Shown here piece by piece: positions 44,385 to 55,886 of a stretch of 64,000 nt of DNA. Every line of letters begins with the position of its first letter. Position 1 is the first letter of the stretch. The stretch is taken from assembly GCA_016271365.2 (NCBI GenBank), contig CM057453.1, forward strand, positions 1,077,267,001 through 1,077,331,000, read 5' to 3'. This stretch comes from Neoceratodus forsteri. Taxonomy: Eukaryota > Chordata > Ceratodontiformes > Ceratodontidae. The notes under the pieces were generated by a model. It saw only the letters and a list, made by a program, of their open reading frames with translations, made no database searches and had not been told where the DNA came from. The position numbers and the translations under genes are program-made.

Positions 44385-44413
44385 TATGTTTTTGTTTATT
44401 TAAAAGTTGATAA

Positions 44414-44450
44414 CCAGGAAAGGCACCATGAGCAGTAGCTCATTTCCTGG
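44414..44450 (-). other. LINE 3'-terminal hairpin
   Basis: Near the LINE 3' end, CCAGGAAA pairs with TTTCCTGG, and inside it GAGC-AGTA-GCTC forms a tight second stem. Stem-loops close to the 3' end are recognised by the reverse transcriptase in several LINE clades. The function here is inferred from position and shape. Confidence 0.6.
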
Positions 44451-44654
44451 TGCGACCCAAGGAAGGTGAGGTACAGAGTAACAGCAAATACATTTGATAA
44501 TACAGAGTGCAATGAAATATACATGGCAGAGAAATATACGTAACAGGTTATATTACAGTGTGGCAAATCAGGGATTAGAGGATCAACTCAGAAGCTATTT
44601 ACAGATGGGGAAACTAAAAGAGCATAAAGAAGAAGAAGAAATTATTTACAAAGA

Positions 44655-45102
44655 TCAGTACAGTGAGGTGCAGAGAGAGAGCTTCAGATGAGAATGGTGA
44701 GGCCTAGGTAGAAGAACAGATGCAGGAGGTATTGGGGGGAGCTTTGAGTAGTTGCCTGAGAGTAGGGAAAGAAGGACAGAGGTACAAATAGGAGGGAAGG
44801 CTGTTCCAGAGGATGGGAAGTCTGTAAGAGAAGGAGAGTTTACCCATGGAGATGTGGACACGTGGTAGAGAGAGGGTGCCGGAACAGTTTGAATGCGAGT
44901 TGTAGGGTGATGGAGTAGCAGGTGAGAGGAGGGATGCAGGACAGGAAGGGACAGACCCCAAACAGTATTTAGCAATGAAGGTAGAGCAATGAGAGGAGCG
45001 CCTCTGAGAGAGGGACTGATGGAAAAGGGAAGAGTAAAGCTTGCAGTGGTGAGTTAAGGGGGGGGAATTGGAAATGAACCTACCAAAGGCGTGAAGCAAC
45101 AT
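44655..45102 (-). pseudogene. LINE ORF C-terminal region
   Basis: Minus-strand frames give CKLYSSLFHQSLSQRRSSH and then MGKLSFSYRLPILWNSLPSYL, the SF..R.P.LWN.LP block that ends CR1/L2/Rex ORF2 proteins, followed by TLRQLLKAPP-like sequence. Two overlapping frames share the signal, so a frameshift lies inside. Confidence 0.65.
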
Positions 45103-45257
45103 GTCGAGTTTGGAGAGGGAGGTAGCTGGAATGAAGCTGTAAACAATGTCTGCATAGACAAAGGCTGGGAGGATCTATTCAACTAAGAGATCACGTCTTA
45201 CAGGGACAGAGAGAGAGAGAGAGAGAGAGAGGCTGGATTTGTGGTGATAAAGTAGTC

Positions 45258-46624
45258 CTAGTTTAGGGCGCAGTTTGGTGTGGAGAGCATTGAAGTGGGA
45301 GGAGAAATCGAGGGAGGGGTCAAGCCAGATGTCAAGATACTTTTAGGTTGAGACACTGTTGAGGTGAGTGTTGGTAGCAGAGGAGAAAACTGGGAGGGAA
45401 ATCTGGTGAGTTTTTGTTTAGAGCCAAAGGTCATGGCCACAGTTTTTTTGGTGATAAGCTTAAGGCAGTTTGTGTCAAACCAGGCTATGTCAGACGAGAG
45501 ATCTTTTTTTTTCATAGTATCTCTATTTCTCCTCCTGCAGAGCAGATCTCTAGCAATCTCCAGCTGCTGACACCCATACCCCCGGGCACGGTCTGGCACC
45601 CCCACAGGACTGGCCTTTAATCGCTCATGCACCCTGTGTGCAGGATCCTCTTGGGTACCAGAGGGTGCCAGGCATGGTCATCAGCCACTGAGATCACACT
45701 CCACCACTTTCTGCCTGTTTTTTTCCCCAAGAGCCAGAGGTGCAATGGCATCCAGGATACTTGCCATGCTCTCTCCCATTCTGCTGCTCGCTGCTGTACT
45801 GCCGGCCTCCACCAGCTGTCGCTACAGTGCACTGCAGTGCCCCAATCCTCCCCAGAGGAAGGAGAGCAGTTATGGGATGCTCGATCCTTCCTCTCCCCTG
45901 CCAACCCCTGGTGGCCCAAGTCATTCCCAAACCCGGGTCTCCGGTGTGGTGCAAGGTGTGACATCCAGCATCTTCTCAACCCTCAGCTCACTGGGCCACC
46001 CATGAGAGATCTTTTTGAAGGTGAGATTGTGCAATGTGGACAGATGGTCCAGACAGGAAAAGGACGGTATTGTCCACATACATATGAATGCAGGCATGGG
46101 TACAGGCTGAGGGGAGATCATTTATAAAGAGGGAAAAGAGAACAGGCCCAATGACTGAGCCCTGCAAGGATAGGGAGGGACTGAGAGAGGTCATCATTAA
46201 TTGAGACAGTCTGGGAATGGTCAGTCAGGTAGGAATGGAATCAGGCTTCAGAGTCAGGGGGAAAGTCCAATAGAGCTATTAATTTAGAGAACAGGAGGGT
46301 ATGGGAAACAGCATCAAAGGCCTTTGTGAGGTCGATAAATATTGCTGAAGTGATCTGACCCTGATCCATGGCTGAGTGAATGGCATCTGTGGATAGTAAT
46401 AGAGAAGAGAAGGTTGAAAGGGATTTCCTGAAACCAGATTGGAATGGTGAGGGGGTGTTAGATGAAAATAGGAAATCATTTAACCTGGTGAGAATTAGGG
46501 ATTCTTGCATTTTGGCAAGGGTGGGAAGAAGCGAGATTGGGTGGAAGTTTCCATGAATAGTGGGGTCACCACCTTTGTGTCAGGGGAGGACTGTGGTAGA
46601 CTTCCAGGCATTAGGGACCATAGC

Positions 46625-46664
<40 letters not shown>

Positions 46665-47153
46665 GGATGTAGATTAACAGGGTCACAATAGATGGTGTTG
46701 AGATTTTTAGGAGCCTGGGATGCAGCCAATCGGGACTAGACATATTGGGGTTAAGACAGGTAATGGCCATCAAGACTTCTGACAGTGAAACTGGTGGTAT
46801 ATGAAGGTCAGAAGGCTTTGTGGGTGGTAGGAGAGTGCAAGGTGAGATGGGGGAGGCCCTGAAGGCACGGCACAGGAAGTGAAGTACTTATTAAGGGCTT
46901 CAGCAATAAGACCTGGGTCAGATAATGGAGTGCCATCCATCCGGATGGGGGAGGGAGTCGAGGGAGGGGTATAGAAGCGAGTAAATGCCCTGCCAGAACG
47001 AGGATGGAGTACTATTAGCAGGGTGCAACTGGGATTTAAATAAATCAGATTTTGCCTGCTTGATGCTAATGGTACAGTTGTTGGGGAGGGTGCGGAAGGC
47101 CTAGAAATGGGCTTGTGTGCCTGTAGATTCAAAACTGTGCCAGGCGTGATCAC
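45258..47153 (-). pseudogene. LINE reverse transcriptase domain, broken
   Basis: The minus strand, in order: AGRAFTRFYTPPSTPSPIRMDG and LIAEALNKYFTS (47153-46770); PFQSGFRKSLST and TSAIFIDLTKAFDAVSHTLL (46510-46241), motif A; LQGSVIGPVLFSLFINDLPS (46197 down), motif B; and CIHMYVDNTVLFLS at about 46,050-46,085, motif C. Motif C reads YVDN instead of YADD, so a catalytic Asp is lost. Then 45632-45258 gives WFDTNCLKLITKKTVAMTFG, the thumb-side block. (GA)n tracts at 45,207-45,232 and 46,628-46,660 and several frameshifts interrupt it. Confidence 0.8.
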
Positions 47154-47183
47154 AAGCTCGACACTTGTCTGGGATATCAGAGA

Positions 47184-48095
47184 TTATCCAGGGATGAAGG
47201 GTGCGCCTGACTCTGGCTGTTTTGAGGGGGCATGGGTGTCCCAGATCTTCAAAAAGATAGAGGTGAAGTGGGAGAGTTCATAGTCAATTGAGAGGGAGGA
47301 AAGGACGGGGCACCAGTTAGCCAGTGCCAGGTCCTGGAGATGTTTATGCACATCAAGGTGTTTCAGTGGGCGAAATTGGATATACTGTATCTTGGAGGGA
47401 ATGGGTAGAGGACAGGACTTCCTAATACAGTAGGTAGGGCAGTGGTTGCTGAGTACATCAGGTAGGATGCCGGCAGAGCAAATCTGAAGGGGATGAGTAG
47501 AGAGCACCCAGTGCAACAGTGAGTGAGACTGAGTTCCAAGGTTAGGATGCGTAGGATCTTTGATTATTTGGGAGAGGTTTAGAGCTTTGATCGGCTGACA
47601 AGAGTTAAGTGAGGAGGGGAGAGCCAGTCGAGATTAAAATTTCCCAGAAGAATGAGTTCAACAGCATTAGCGAGACCGGAGATGGTAGTGATGCGAGAGA
47701 CCAGGGATGAGGGGGAAAGTTTAGGGGAGGCATATAGGACCCCAATGCAAAAGGAGAGGATGAAGGTGGGGTGACAGTGGTTAGAAGAAATTCATGACAG
47801 ATGGGGCAGCTTCTCAATGGGAGATGGTGCATTTTAAGGAAGTGCGGGAGCAGAAGGCCAACCTGCTGCCACATTTTCCTTGGTCTTGATGGAAGAAGGT
47901 GAAGTCAGGAAGAGCCAGTTGGGAGTCAGGGACATGGGAGGATAACCAAGTTTCCGTAATGCAGAGTATGTCCAGGGTGTGTTAGAAGACCCACACTTTT
48001 TGGTCATCCAGTTTAGGTAGAAGACTACATGCATTTACATGGAAGATTTGCAGGCCTTTGGGGAGAGCTTGAGGGAGAGGGGTGCCAGGGCTAGA
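47184..48095 (-). pseudogene. LINE endonuclease domain, broken
   Basis: After the 2A-like motif the minus strand reads LQIFHVNACSLLPKLDD, an ITETWLSSHVPDSQLALPDF-like segment, and later SNHCPTYCIRKSCPLP followed by the RPLKHLDVHKHLQDLALANW stretch that typically joins endonuclease to reverse transcriptase. These are the N.RSL..K...L and ETWL landmarks of an apurinic-type endonuclease. Frames change repeatedly between 47.5 and 48.0 kb. Confidence 0.65.
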
Positions 48096-48119
48096 GAGGC
48101 CAGGATTTGATTCAGTGTC
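48096..48119 (-). other. 2A-like ribosome-skipping motif (decayed) in LINE leader
   Basis: The minus strand encodes LLLLLSGDTESNPGL: eight codons DTESNPGL preceded by a Leu-rich run. The 2A consensus is DxExNPGP, with skipping between the last Gly and Pro. Here the final Pro codon is CTC (Leu), one base from CCC, so skipping should be lost. Such motifs are known at the N-termini of some CR1/L2/Rex LINE proteins. Confidence 0.6.
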
Positions 48120-48239
48120 CCCTGAGAGTAGCAGTAGTAGGACTAGGAGGTGATGGTGAGGGGCATGGGACTTGCGTTTAATTCTGCAGACATGGAGGGG
48201 GCTCATGAGGGGGATGGGGAGGGAGGAGTTGTCAAATAG

Positions 48240-48889
48240 CAGCTAAGTTGAAGCAAGAGCAGCTAAGTAGACCATAGTGGATAGAAGGGGGGTTAGAAGA
48301 TAGGGGACAAGAGAGGGGAGAAGATGTGGCTAGAGAGGAGGTAACATTGTAATGTGAACACTGGGCGACAGGGAGGTGGTTACAGTTAGAAGTTGAAGGG
48401 CAGGAGGGGGTTGAGGGAGGAAGGAGAATGAGAACTAGAAAGGGGAAGGGGAAGACAAGGAGGGTAGACATAGGGGTACAGAGAGTGAGTTAGGATAGGG
48501 AGAAAGGGGCCATGGGAAAGCAGGAAAATGAAAATAGATATGGAGGGGAGTAAACAGAATTGAAAGGAGAGGAACCTCAGCAAAAGAAGGTACTGGGAGG
48601 AAGAGGAAAGTCCCAGTGAGGTGGTATGCAGCCACAGTTGCAGGTGGAAAAGAAATGACTGGTAAGCTTCAGAGGAGGGTGGAGTACCAGGAACAGCTTA
48701 GAGCATTTAAAGAGTGTCATGGGAGAGGGTGGGTTGGAGACAAATTGCCCTGTTAAATGAAGCAGGAGCTTGCAGTACAATCCAAGGCTCAGCAGTGTGA
48801 CCAATCCTGGAGGAGTAGCAGGGGTGCTGTGGCCAATCGGAGCATGTGGCAAGACAGGAGCCAAGAATTAAATCGCACTGTCTTGGGGA
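48240..48889 (-). other. LINE 5' leader between monomers and the ORF
   Basis: Pyrimidine-rich on the minus strand, with many overlapping Ser/Pro/Leu frames that reflect composition. It may encode a short ORF1-like product, but no domain is recognisable. Confidence 0.4.
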
Positions 48890-49310
48890 CCATACCTTGA
48901 AATCTTCTGGCTGGATTCAGTGGGGTGGTGAGGCTGGTGGTGGCAGTCAGGAGAAAGCCACACCACCGGTGATGCAAGCCTATCAGGGGCTCTGAGATCT
49001 TGTGATCTTCTGGCTGGATTTAGTGGGGCGGTGAGGTGGGTGGCAGTGGTCAGGAGAAAGCTGCACTGTCAGTGTTGCAAGCCCAATCAGGGGCTCCAAG
49101 ATCTTGCGATCTTCTGGCTGGATTCAGCAGGGTGCTGAGGCAGGTGGTGGTGGCAAGAATAAAGCCACACCACCGGTGTTGAAAGCCTGACCAGGGGCTC
49201 CAAAATCTTGCAATCTTCTGGCTGGATTCAGCAGGGTGGTGAGGCGGGTGGCAGTCAGGAGAAAGCTGCACCACCGATTTTGCAAGCCCAATCAGGGGCT
49301 CCAAGATCTA
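48890..49310 (-). repeat. LINE 5' tandem monomers, four units of 104 bp
   Basis: The anchor CTTCTGGCTGGATTCAG recurs at 48,904, 49,007, 49,111 and 49,215 (plus strand), spacing 103-104. Units carry GGCTCC.AGATCTTG, GCAAGCC.ATCAGGGGCT and CACCACCGGTG. They sit exactly at the LINE 5' end next to the flanking repeat, like the promoter monomers of some LINEs. Confidence 0.8.
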
Positions 49311-49311
49311 T

Positions 49312-50085
49312 CAAGATGATAATAAATGAGATTTGTCATCTCAGCATTGCTGCAGTAACTTGAGTGACTTTATTTCACAATAAATATAATTTAATATCAC
49401 ACATATCCCATGAGGAACCCAGGTTTGGATCTCTCCAAAGCCACCTAAGGAAGTGCGATTGCACCATATTTGGTAGGGTAGAAGTAGTTTGCTGACTTCA
49501 ACTGCTTCAGTTAACTGCATTTCTGTTCTGTGTGTGTGCACATAGCTGTGCACTTAAGACATTTTTTCTAAGTTTGTGGCTGTGTGCCCCAGAATAAACT
49601 TAAAGAAATATTTTTCTTTTTCTGAGAATTTAGACAGGCTTGAGTATTAATGAATGAGACTTGTCAGCTCAGCAATGCTGCAGTGACTTGAGTGGATTGA
49701 TTTCATAATAAATATAATTTAAATTTATTATCAGAAATCCTCCTGTGAGGAACCCAGGCTTGGGTCTCTCCATAGCCACTTAAAAACAAGTGCAAGTGCA
49801 CATGCAAAAGCACCTCAGCTTGTAGGATGGGACTAGTCGGCTGACTTCTGTTGCTTCAGTTAGCTGCTTTTTTGTTCTGTGCATATGCACATCTGCACAC
49901 TCAATATATTTTTGTAAGTTTCTGGCTGTATGCGCAAGAAGAAATTTAAAGAAAAATTTTTTTTCTGAGAATTTACTAGTCAGGCTTTACTAAAAGTGAG
50001 TGAGACTTGTCAGCTCACATTGCCACGGTGACTTGTGTGATTATATTTCACAATAATATTTAAATTTAATGCATCTTCCTGTGAA
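49312..50085 (+). repeat. 330-bp tandem repeat T, remainder of the interrupted unit onward
   Basis: The anchor GCAGT.ACTTGAG returns at 49,352 and 49,680, and in the form GCCACGGTGACTTG at about 50,026. The array resumes in phase after removal of about 4.9 kb, confirming that the LINE inserted into an existing array. Similarity fades at TTAATGCATCTTCCTGTGAAGA, about 50,085. Confidence 0.8.
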
Positions 50086-50199
50086 GAGTATAAACATGGC
50101 AAACGGAGGACATAGTACCAGAAAACATAGCTGGTCCAGCAGCCCCAGCAAAGCTTCAGCAGGTGTGGAGAACCAAGCAGCAGGAGAGGATAAGCATAC

Positions 50200-53100
50200 T
50201 GCAGAGTGATGCTCAGGATGCAATCATCATGCAAAATTATGTTTTACCACATCAAAGCCTGTAGTCTCCACTAGCACTAGTATAGCATCAGGGACACCAG
50301 GGAGAAAAGTAAAAGTACCATTCAAAATACTAACAATGATGCATGGAGGATATTGATATTAGCTGCCACTGATACTACCAATGTGAATGTGCCCTCTTCT
50401 TCCCTTGCCACTGCTGCCAGTACCACCAGGATGAGAAATAGGCAGACTGGATTGGCCAAGTGGTCCGTATCTGCCATCAAATTCAATCTCTCTATATTTC
50501 CATAATAACTATCACTGCTCTGATCCACCACCCATCCACTGTAACTATTATCATCCTATCTTATGCTGCAACAGTGACCTCGCCAGCCACTCCTGTTACT
50601 GTGACTGAGACCACAGGGGGCAAAAACAACACCAGCACTCCAGGTTGTAGGCTGTATAAAATGTGTACTCACAAATTGATATATGCCAAAAAGATCCAGA
50701 AGTTTATTAGTATGAAAGAACCCATGGCACTATGCCCTAACGCTTCATGTTTCATCTGGGGCCATGATGTTGTTCTTGCCTCCTGTCTGTTTTGTACTCC
50801 ATACCTATTCCTTTTGTACATGCTTATTGTCTGTTCACACCTGCCACTATAACCATGGTGATGACCAGTACTGATACACTGACACCTGTCACTAACTGTA
50901 GCCAGAGCCATTTGCACAACTAGTTCCAGTACGGCATCACCTTCTGCTGTACCTCCTCTTGTTTCTCAACCTATCTCCAGTATGGTAGAAGTTGTCAGTG
51001 CAGATGAGAAGGAGACACACTCATCTTCATCTGCATGCTTTCCACAAGGAGAATTGCCCACTGATACATTATCTGTGGAGGCTTACTTGAGCAGCTTTAA
51101 TGATGAGGCAGAGTATGGGGATTACCTTGAAAGCCATAAAGCAAGAGAGCCATGCAACTAGAAAATCTCAGCCTGTTGAAGTTGCAGTGGCAGGAGAAAG
51201 AAAGATATTGGTCATCCTCCCAAAAAAATCTTGGCAAGCTACCTTTCAGCACTTTGTTCAGCAGGCTCTCTCTATGCCCACACTGCCAAGCAGAGCAGGG
51301 GCAGCGGCACCACTGATGACAGGAGAAAACCCACAAATGCTGGTCCAAACAAGAAAGTATAGTGGGGGCCAAAAGAGTGGTGGTGTGGTGGTGATACTGG
51401 TGACACTGGCTGCATGGGTGGTGTCAGGAGCATAAGACGATGATAAGGTTGCATTTCACATTACTGAATGAGAATAATAAATAGACAGTGTGCACACTGG
51501 ACAGTGCAACTATCAGCATGGGAAATCTCTGGAAAATGTAACAACTACTTCCTTAATGAACCATCTAAAGGTAAAACATCCCCATGTTTTTAAAGTCTCA
51601 GGTCTGTGCCTGTGGTTCCATCAGACCCTTCTCATGGTGATGATGCAAGCAATGGTGCTGGTGGCAGTGGCAATGCCACAGAACATTCTGCCTCTGAAAA
51701 AATTGCTGCTGCACCTGCAGCTGCATCGCTCTATCTTTCTGAACACCAAAGAGTCATCCATGCACCCCCAGCACTCCCAACAGGCACCAGACCCCTGCTA
51801 TTTCCACACCATCTGGCAAATGTAGAACATCCTCCCATGCTGGTCACTGCAATAGTGGAAGTGTTCCAGGCCAGAACTTAGAACCAGTAATCATATCCAG
51901 CAGTTCATTATGTCACATTGCTCACAGGTGAAATTATGGCATTGGATCTGCACCTTTTCACTTGTTGAAGACAATGGATTTAACAGACTTCTGCAGTACG
52001 TACAGCCATGGTATTAGCGTCTATCACATTCCACATTTTCATGCACTGTGATGCCAAAGATATATAAGGGTATGACAATGGCAATTGCCACACTACTCTC
52101 AGAGGCTGTGAGTGGAATTTTCAGCTGCACCTCTCACATCTGGAGCAGTACAAACTCCATGCATTCATATCTCTCCTTGACCACACACTGATGTGTGCAA
52201 AAGTCTGTGTCTCCTGATACAGATTCCTCCTTTTCCTGTGTCACAGGCTCTTTATATATCCCTCTACAATCTGGCAGTCACACCAGGTCTTTTCTTCTAA
52301 ATGCTGTATTAATAGGGACAGACCACACACCACCAAACATCCTGACATTCATTCAAGACATGCTGCAGTCATGAACAGTTGGTACCAATCTATATATATA
52401 TTTTTTGCCATGGATAATGGGGCAAATATGGTGAAATATGGTGAAAGCAGTTGTAATAAAAATGTTCTTAGCATTCATTGATTTGCCCACACCTTGAACC
52501 TAGTAGTCACAACTGTGTTATTTCGCACCACTGAGGTTGGCAAGACTCTCAACACAGCATGCTCCATCTTTGCTCATTTTCATCACTCTGTAAAGGCAAC
52601 TAACCACTGAAGAGATGTGCAACAATCCATTGGTCTGTCTCATCATCGATTGATACAAGGTGTCAGTACAAGATAGAATTCATTATACATGATGTTGTCT
52701 AGACTGATAGAAGAGAAGTGCACACTTCATGACCTGGCAATGGAGTGCAACAGTGGGGAAGTCCTAGGCTACCATGAGTGGCCACTAGCTGACCCAATGG
52801 TGAGAGTATTTGGGACATTGGAGAGGAGCACTTGTGATCTAAGTGCGTCCACCGCCACTCTGAGTCAGTTGATCCCATCAGTGCATGTACTGAAAACATC
52901 CATGGAGAGATATGTACAGGAAAATAGGGAGTTTCCAGATGGGGTAGCTGTGCTCATTGAGCAGTTACAAGCTGAACTGGATACAAGGTTTGCAAAACTA
53001 TGGGATAGTCACAGCCAGACTTTTGCAGCCATGTTGGATCCCCAGTTTGAATGCAAAATCATTCAAGTGGCTATGGATAGCCACAGAGTGATCCATTTTT

Positions 53101-53280
53101 GACAACAGCTATGTGATAAGCTGACTGGCTGCATGAAGGGAATGGTAATGCTGGCGGCTAGTGCAGAAAATTATGAGAGAGAAGGGACTCCATCTGGCAG
53201 GTCTTGTTCCACTGGAGGAGGTGGGGAAGAAATACCTGTTACTGACAGTAGCAGTGATAGTGATGTGAGAAGATGACAAA
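50200..53280 (+). pseudogene. hAT transposase pseudogene (ZBED/Charlie-like)
   Basis: Plus-strand pieces in order: a degraded BED zinc finger (about 51,485-51,600, KSLENVTTTSLMNHLKVKHP); SCTSHIWSSTNSMHSYLSLTTH near 52,130; a DNGANM-like remnant near 52,420; FAHTLNLVVTTVLF near 52,482; RLIQGVSTR.NSLYMMLSRLIEEK near 52,650; and the frame 52689-53102 with LSASTATLSQLIPSVHVLK and SQTFAAMLDPQFE. These match the DIW.S, HTLNL, STRWNS...L and LDPRF blocks of hAT transposases, which cut and paste with 8-bp target duplications. In-frame stops, including one replacing the key Trp of STRWNS, show inactivation. TIRs were not found. Confidence 0.78.
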
Positions 53281-54102
53281 CTGTGCTCTGTGTAATAATT
53301 TGCAAAGTTTGCCCCTTTCGCAAAGTATGAAGTGCTAGATTCATGAAGTTTTTGGCAGGAAAAGTAACACTTTTTCAGGAGAAGTTATGCAAATTCACTG
53401 GCAAAGTTGTAACCTCACCTTACTTTCACATTAACTTCACCTTACTTCACTGAAATAAGTGACATTTCCCTAAGAAAACCTAATGGCAAGTGGCAAACTG
53501 ATGAAGTGGGCAATTTGTGAAGTTATTTGCAAAGGTAAATTTGGTAGCTTCACTGGAACTTCATCAGCAAAGTAAAACTGCAACATCTCTATGTACTGAT
53601 GGGAGAGAGCGGGCACTGTTTAGCACATCCTTATGTCAAGAGCAACAGAAGAGGAGACAGTCCCAGCCTTTTCTGTGGAAAATATCTCGAATGGCTGTTT
53701 AGTGGAGTCTCTTGGCTGTTTCAGCTTGATCCATTGGGCTACTTGACAAAGAAGATGCATTCATCCCCTCACTTGCCAAAGAGACTGTGAGACACATTAG
53801 TTACCACCACCCCCAATGAGTATGCCATCAAATAGGATATTTAGTACAGCTGGTGATGTTGTTGAGCCTCATTGTTCAACACTAGACCCAGAACACATCC
53901 AGTAGCTAGCTTTAATCAAGCTTAATTTGCCATTACCTGGGTACACATGAGTTACTCCCATGAAAATAGAAATACAGTCTCTTACGTCTGCTTTTGCGGA
54001 CTGTTTTTTTTTCTCATAGCTAGTCTGTATATTTTCCCCCTATGATTCCTTCCTGCAGTGTTTAGTGCCATGCACCTTCATTATAATATAACTAAATACG
54101 TT
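53281..54102. other. Spacer rich in GAAGTTA/TTTGCAAA words
   Basis: 53,290-53,570 repeats motifs such as TTTGCAAAG, GAAGTTAT and TTCACCTTAC, with hints of inverted symmetry that might be the hAT 3' end or a small MITE. No gene is visible. Confidence 0.35.
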
Positions 54103-54110
54103 GGCCCAGA

Positions 54111-54126
54111 TATTCAAAAGGGTTGA
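54111..54126 (+). repeat. Harbinger left terminal inverted repeat
   Basis: GGCCCAGATATTCAAA, then AGGGTTGAGCC, which diverges from the right end. Confidence 0.75.
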
Positions 54127-54673
54127 GCCATGCGCAATCGGGTTGCTCCAGCGCAAGTCCGAAAATGCGCCATTCTGCGATATTCAGCGGGAGGCAGATG
54201 CACCCCCTAAATCATGCTGAGCAAGAGCACAATGATAATGAATGTATGCGCAACTGAAGGGGGAGGAACCATGCATAAATGTTGCAGTGTGATATTCAAC
54301 AACATGTGCCATGCGCAATAGGGGAACAAGCGGAAGTTGCGCGATAGCGGAAATGAGCAAAAATTAAAAGGAACAAGGGAGAGGCGCAAGAACACTTCAG
54401 GGAAGGCACATGAGGCTGAATTATAGCAACACAAACATGGCAGGAGAACACACAGGGCAGGCCAGGGAAAGGGCACCTTGAACAGAGAGGCACTGGGAAG
54501 GTGTGGGGAGCCACAGCCAGTGCAGAAAGGGGGAAGTGCCACACAGCACAGAAGCCACCACAGGAATGTGTTCCCAGTGCAGGGGAAGTAGCAGCCAGGA
54601 CAGTGGGGGGAGCACAGAAACAGCTGCCGGGGGGTGAACACTAGCCAGGGACACGGCCAGTGCCACCATCCAG

Positions 54674-55886
54674 ATGGAGGCAGTAATGGAGGGGGTGAAA
54701 AGGCAGGCAGCAGGGGGACACGGCCGTGGAATGGCCCGTCGGTGGTATGCCCCCAACAGGCAGTACCGAGCCTGCACCAGCTTTGAGCTGTACAGCGATA
54801 CTGAGATCATGGGCCGGTACTGCCTGAATCAGGCAATTCTGAGGCAGCTCTGTGAGCTTTGCAGTGATATGATGCAGGCACCCACATGAGGGAGCCATGT
54901 CCTGTCAGTGGAGAGTAAAGTGACAGCTTGCATGTGCTTGCTCGCCACGGGTACCTTCCAGAGACCAACAGGGGACACCACAGGCATAACCCAGTCGGCC
55001 GCGTCAAGCCACCTCACCCAATTCCTCAGCACACTGCTGCCACATGCTGCAGAGTACATCCATTTCTCCAGCACACCTGCGGAGTGCATAGCAAACATAC
55101 AGGAGTTCCACAGGGTAGCACATATGCCTGGCATGCTAGGGGCAATAGACTGGGGGCTGCATATATTAATCGGAAGGGCTATGCTAGCATCAACTGCCAG
55201 GTGGTGTGCAATGCCAGGGGGTGCATAATCAATGTTTGTGCCACACACCCTTGGGGAGCACATGATGGCTTCGTCTGGCACCAGTCGGCATTGTGCCACA
55301 GATTCGAGAGTGGGGACATCCCCACTGGCCACTTAGTGGGTATGTATGCAAACCACATGGACAAACATAAAGCTTGGGAGGGGCATAGTCAGAGGTGACA
55401 TGGGTAGTGGCCTACATGGCCCCGGGCAGGGCGATGCTGATCACCAAACTAACCTCCACCCTCTACACACAGGTGACAGTGGATACCCACTCCATCCCTG
55501 GCTGCTCACACCATACCGGCAGCCCACAACCCCATCGCAGAAATGCTATAATGAGGCACATGCCACCACATGCAATGTCATCGAGTGGGTGATCGGGATG
55601 TTGAAGGCACGTTTCCGTTGCCTGGACACTTCCAGCGGTGCCCTTCAGTACAGCCCCTCAAAGGCCTGTGGGCTATTCCTGGCCTGTTGCATCCTGCACA
55701 ACACAGCCAACAAATGTGGGATAGCTGTACAGGTCAAAGAGGTGGACAGTGATGGGGACGATGAGGATGCCAGTGACGATGGTGATGAGCAGCCCCCCCT
55801 TTGGGCAACAGGACCCCTGACTGCTCCGGCTGGCACAGCTGCACCAGGACACCATCACAAAGGAGCACTTCAGCCAACTCAGGTAA
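54674..55886 (+). pseudogene. PIF/Harbinger DDE transposase (DDE_Tnp_4 type), frameshifted
   Basis: Frames on the plus strand join to a Harbinger transposase of about 400 residues. The N-terminal part includes YCLNQAILRQLCELCSDMMQ and SVESKVTACMCLLATGTFQR. The catalytic blocks are MLGAIDW (first Asp), THPWGAHDGFVW (second Asp) with GDSGYPLHPWLLTPY after it, and THATTCNVIEWVIGMLKARF (Glu), followed by CCILHNTANKCGI. The C-terminal tail is acidic and ends near HFSQLR at a TAA. One in-frame TGA (after APT) and at least three frame changes inactivate it, but all three catalytic acids survive. It would cut and paste the element with help of a Myb-like partner. Confidence 0.85.

Larger units (their letters stand above)
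44385..49310 (-). mobile_element. Near-full-length Rex1/L2-like LINE inserted in repeat T
   Basis: The insertion is about 4.9 kb and interrupts a unit of repeat T. Read on the minus strand it runs: 104-bp tandem monomers (48,890-49,310), a 5' region to about 48.2 kb, a 2A-like motif, apurinic-type endonuclease pieces, a reverse transcriptase with the F..D..KAFD..SH, GSVIGPVLF and Y.D. motifs, and a C-terminal WNSLP block. It ends in a 3' hairpin and an A-rich end (AAATAAACAAAAACATAAATAAA-like). Frameshifts and a damaged YADD box show it is inactive. The GDxExNPG leader and the compact tail fit the Rex1/L2 side of the LINEs. Confidence 0.8.

Noticed and set aside
45627..46127. 166-codon plus-strand frame
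   Set aside because: Antisense shadow of the minus-strand LINE reverse transcriptase.
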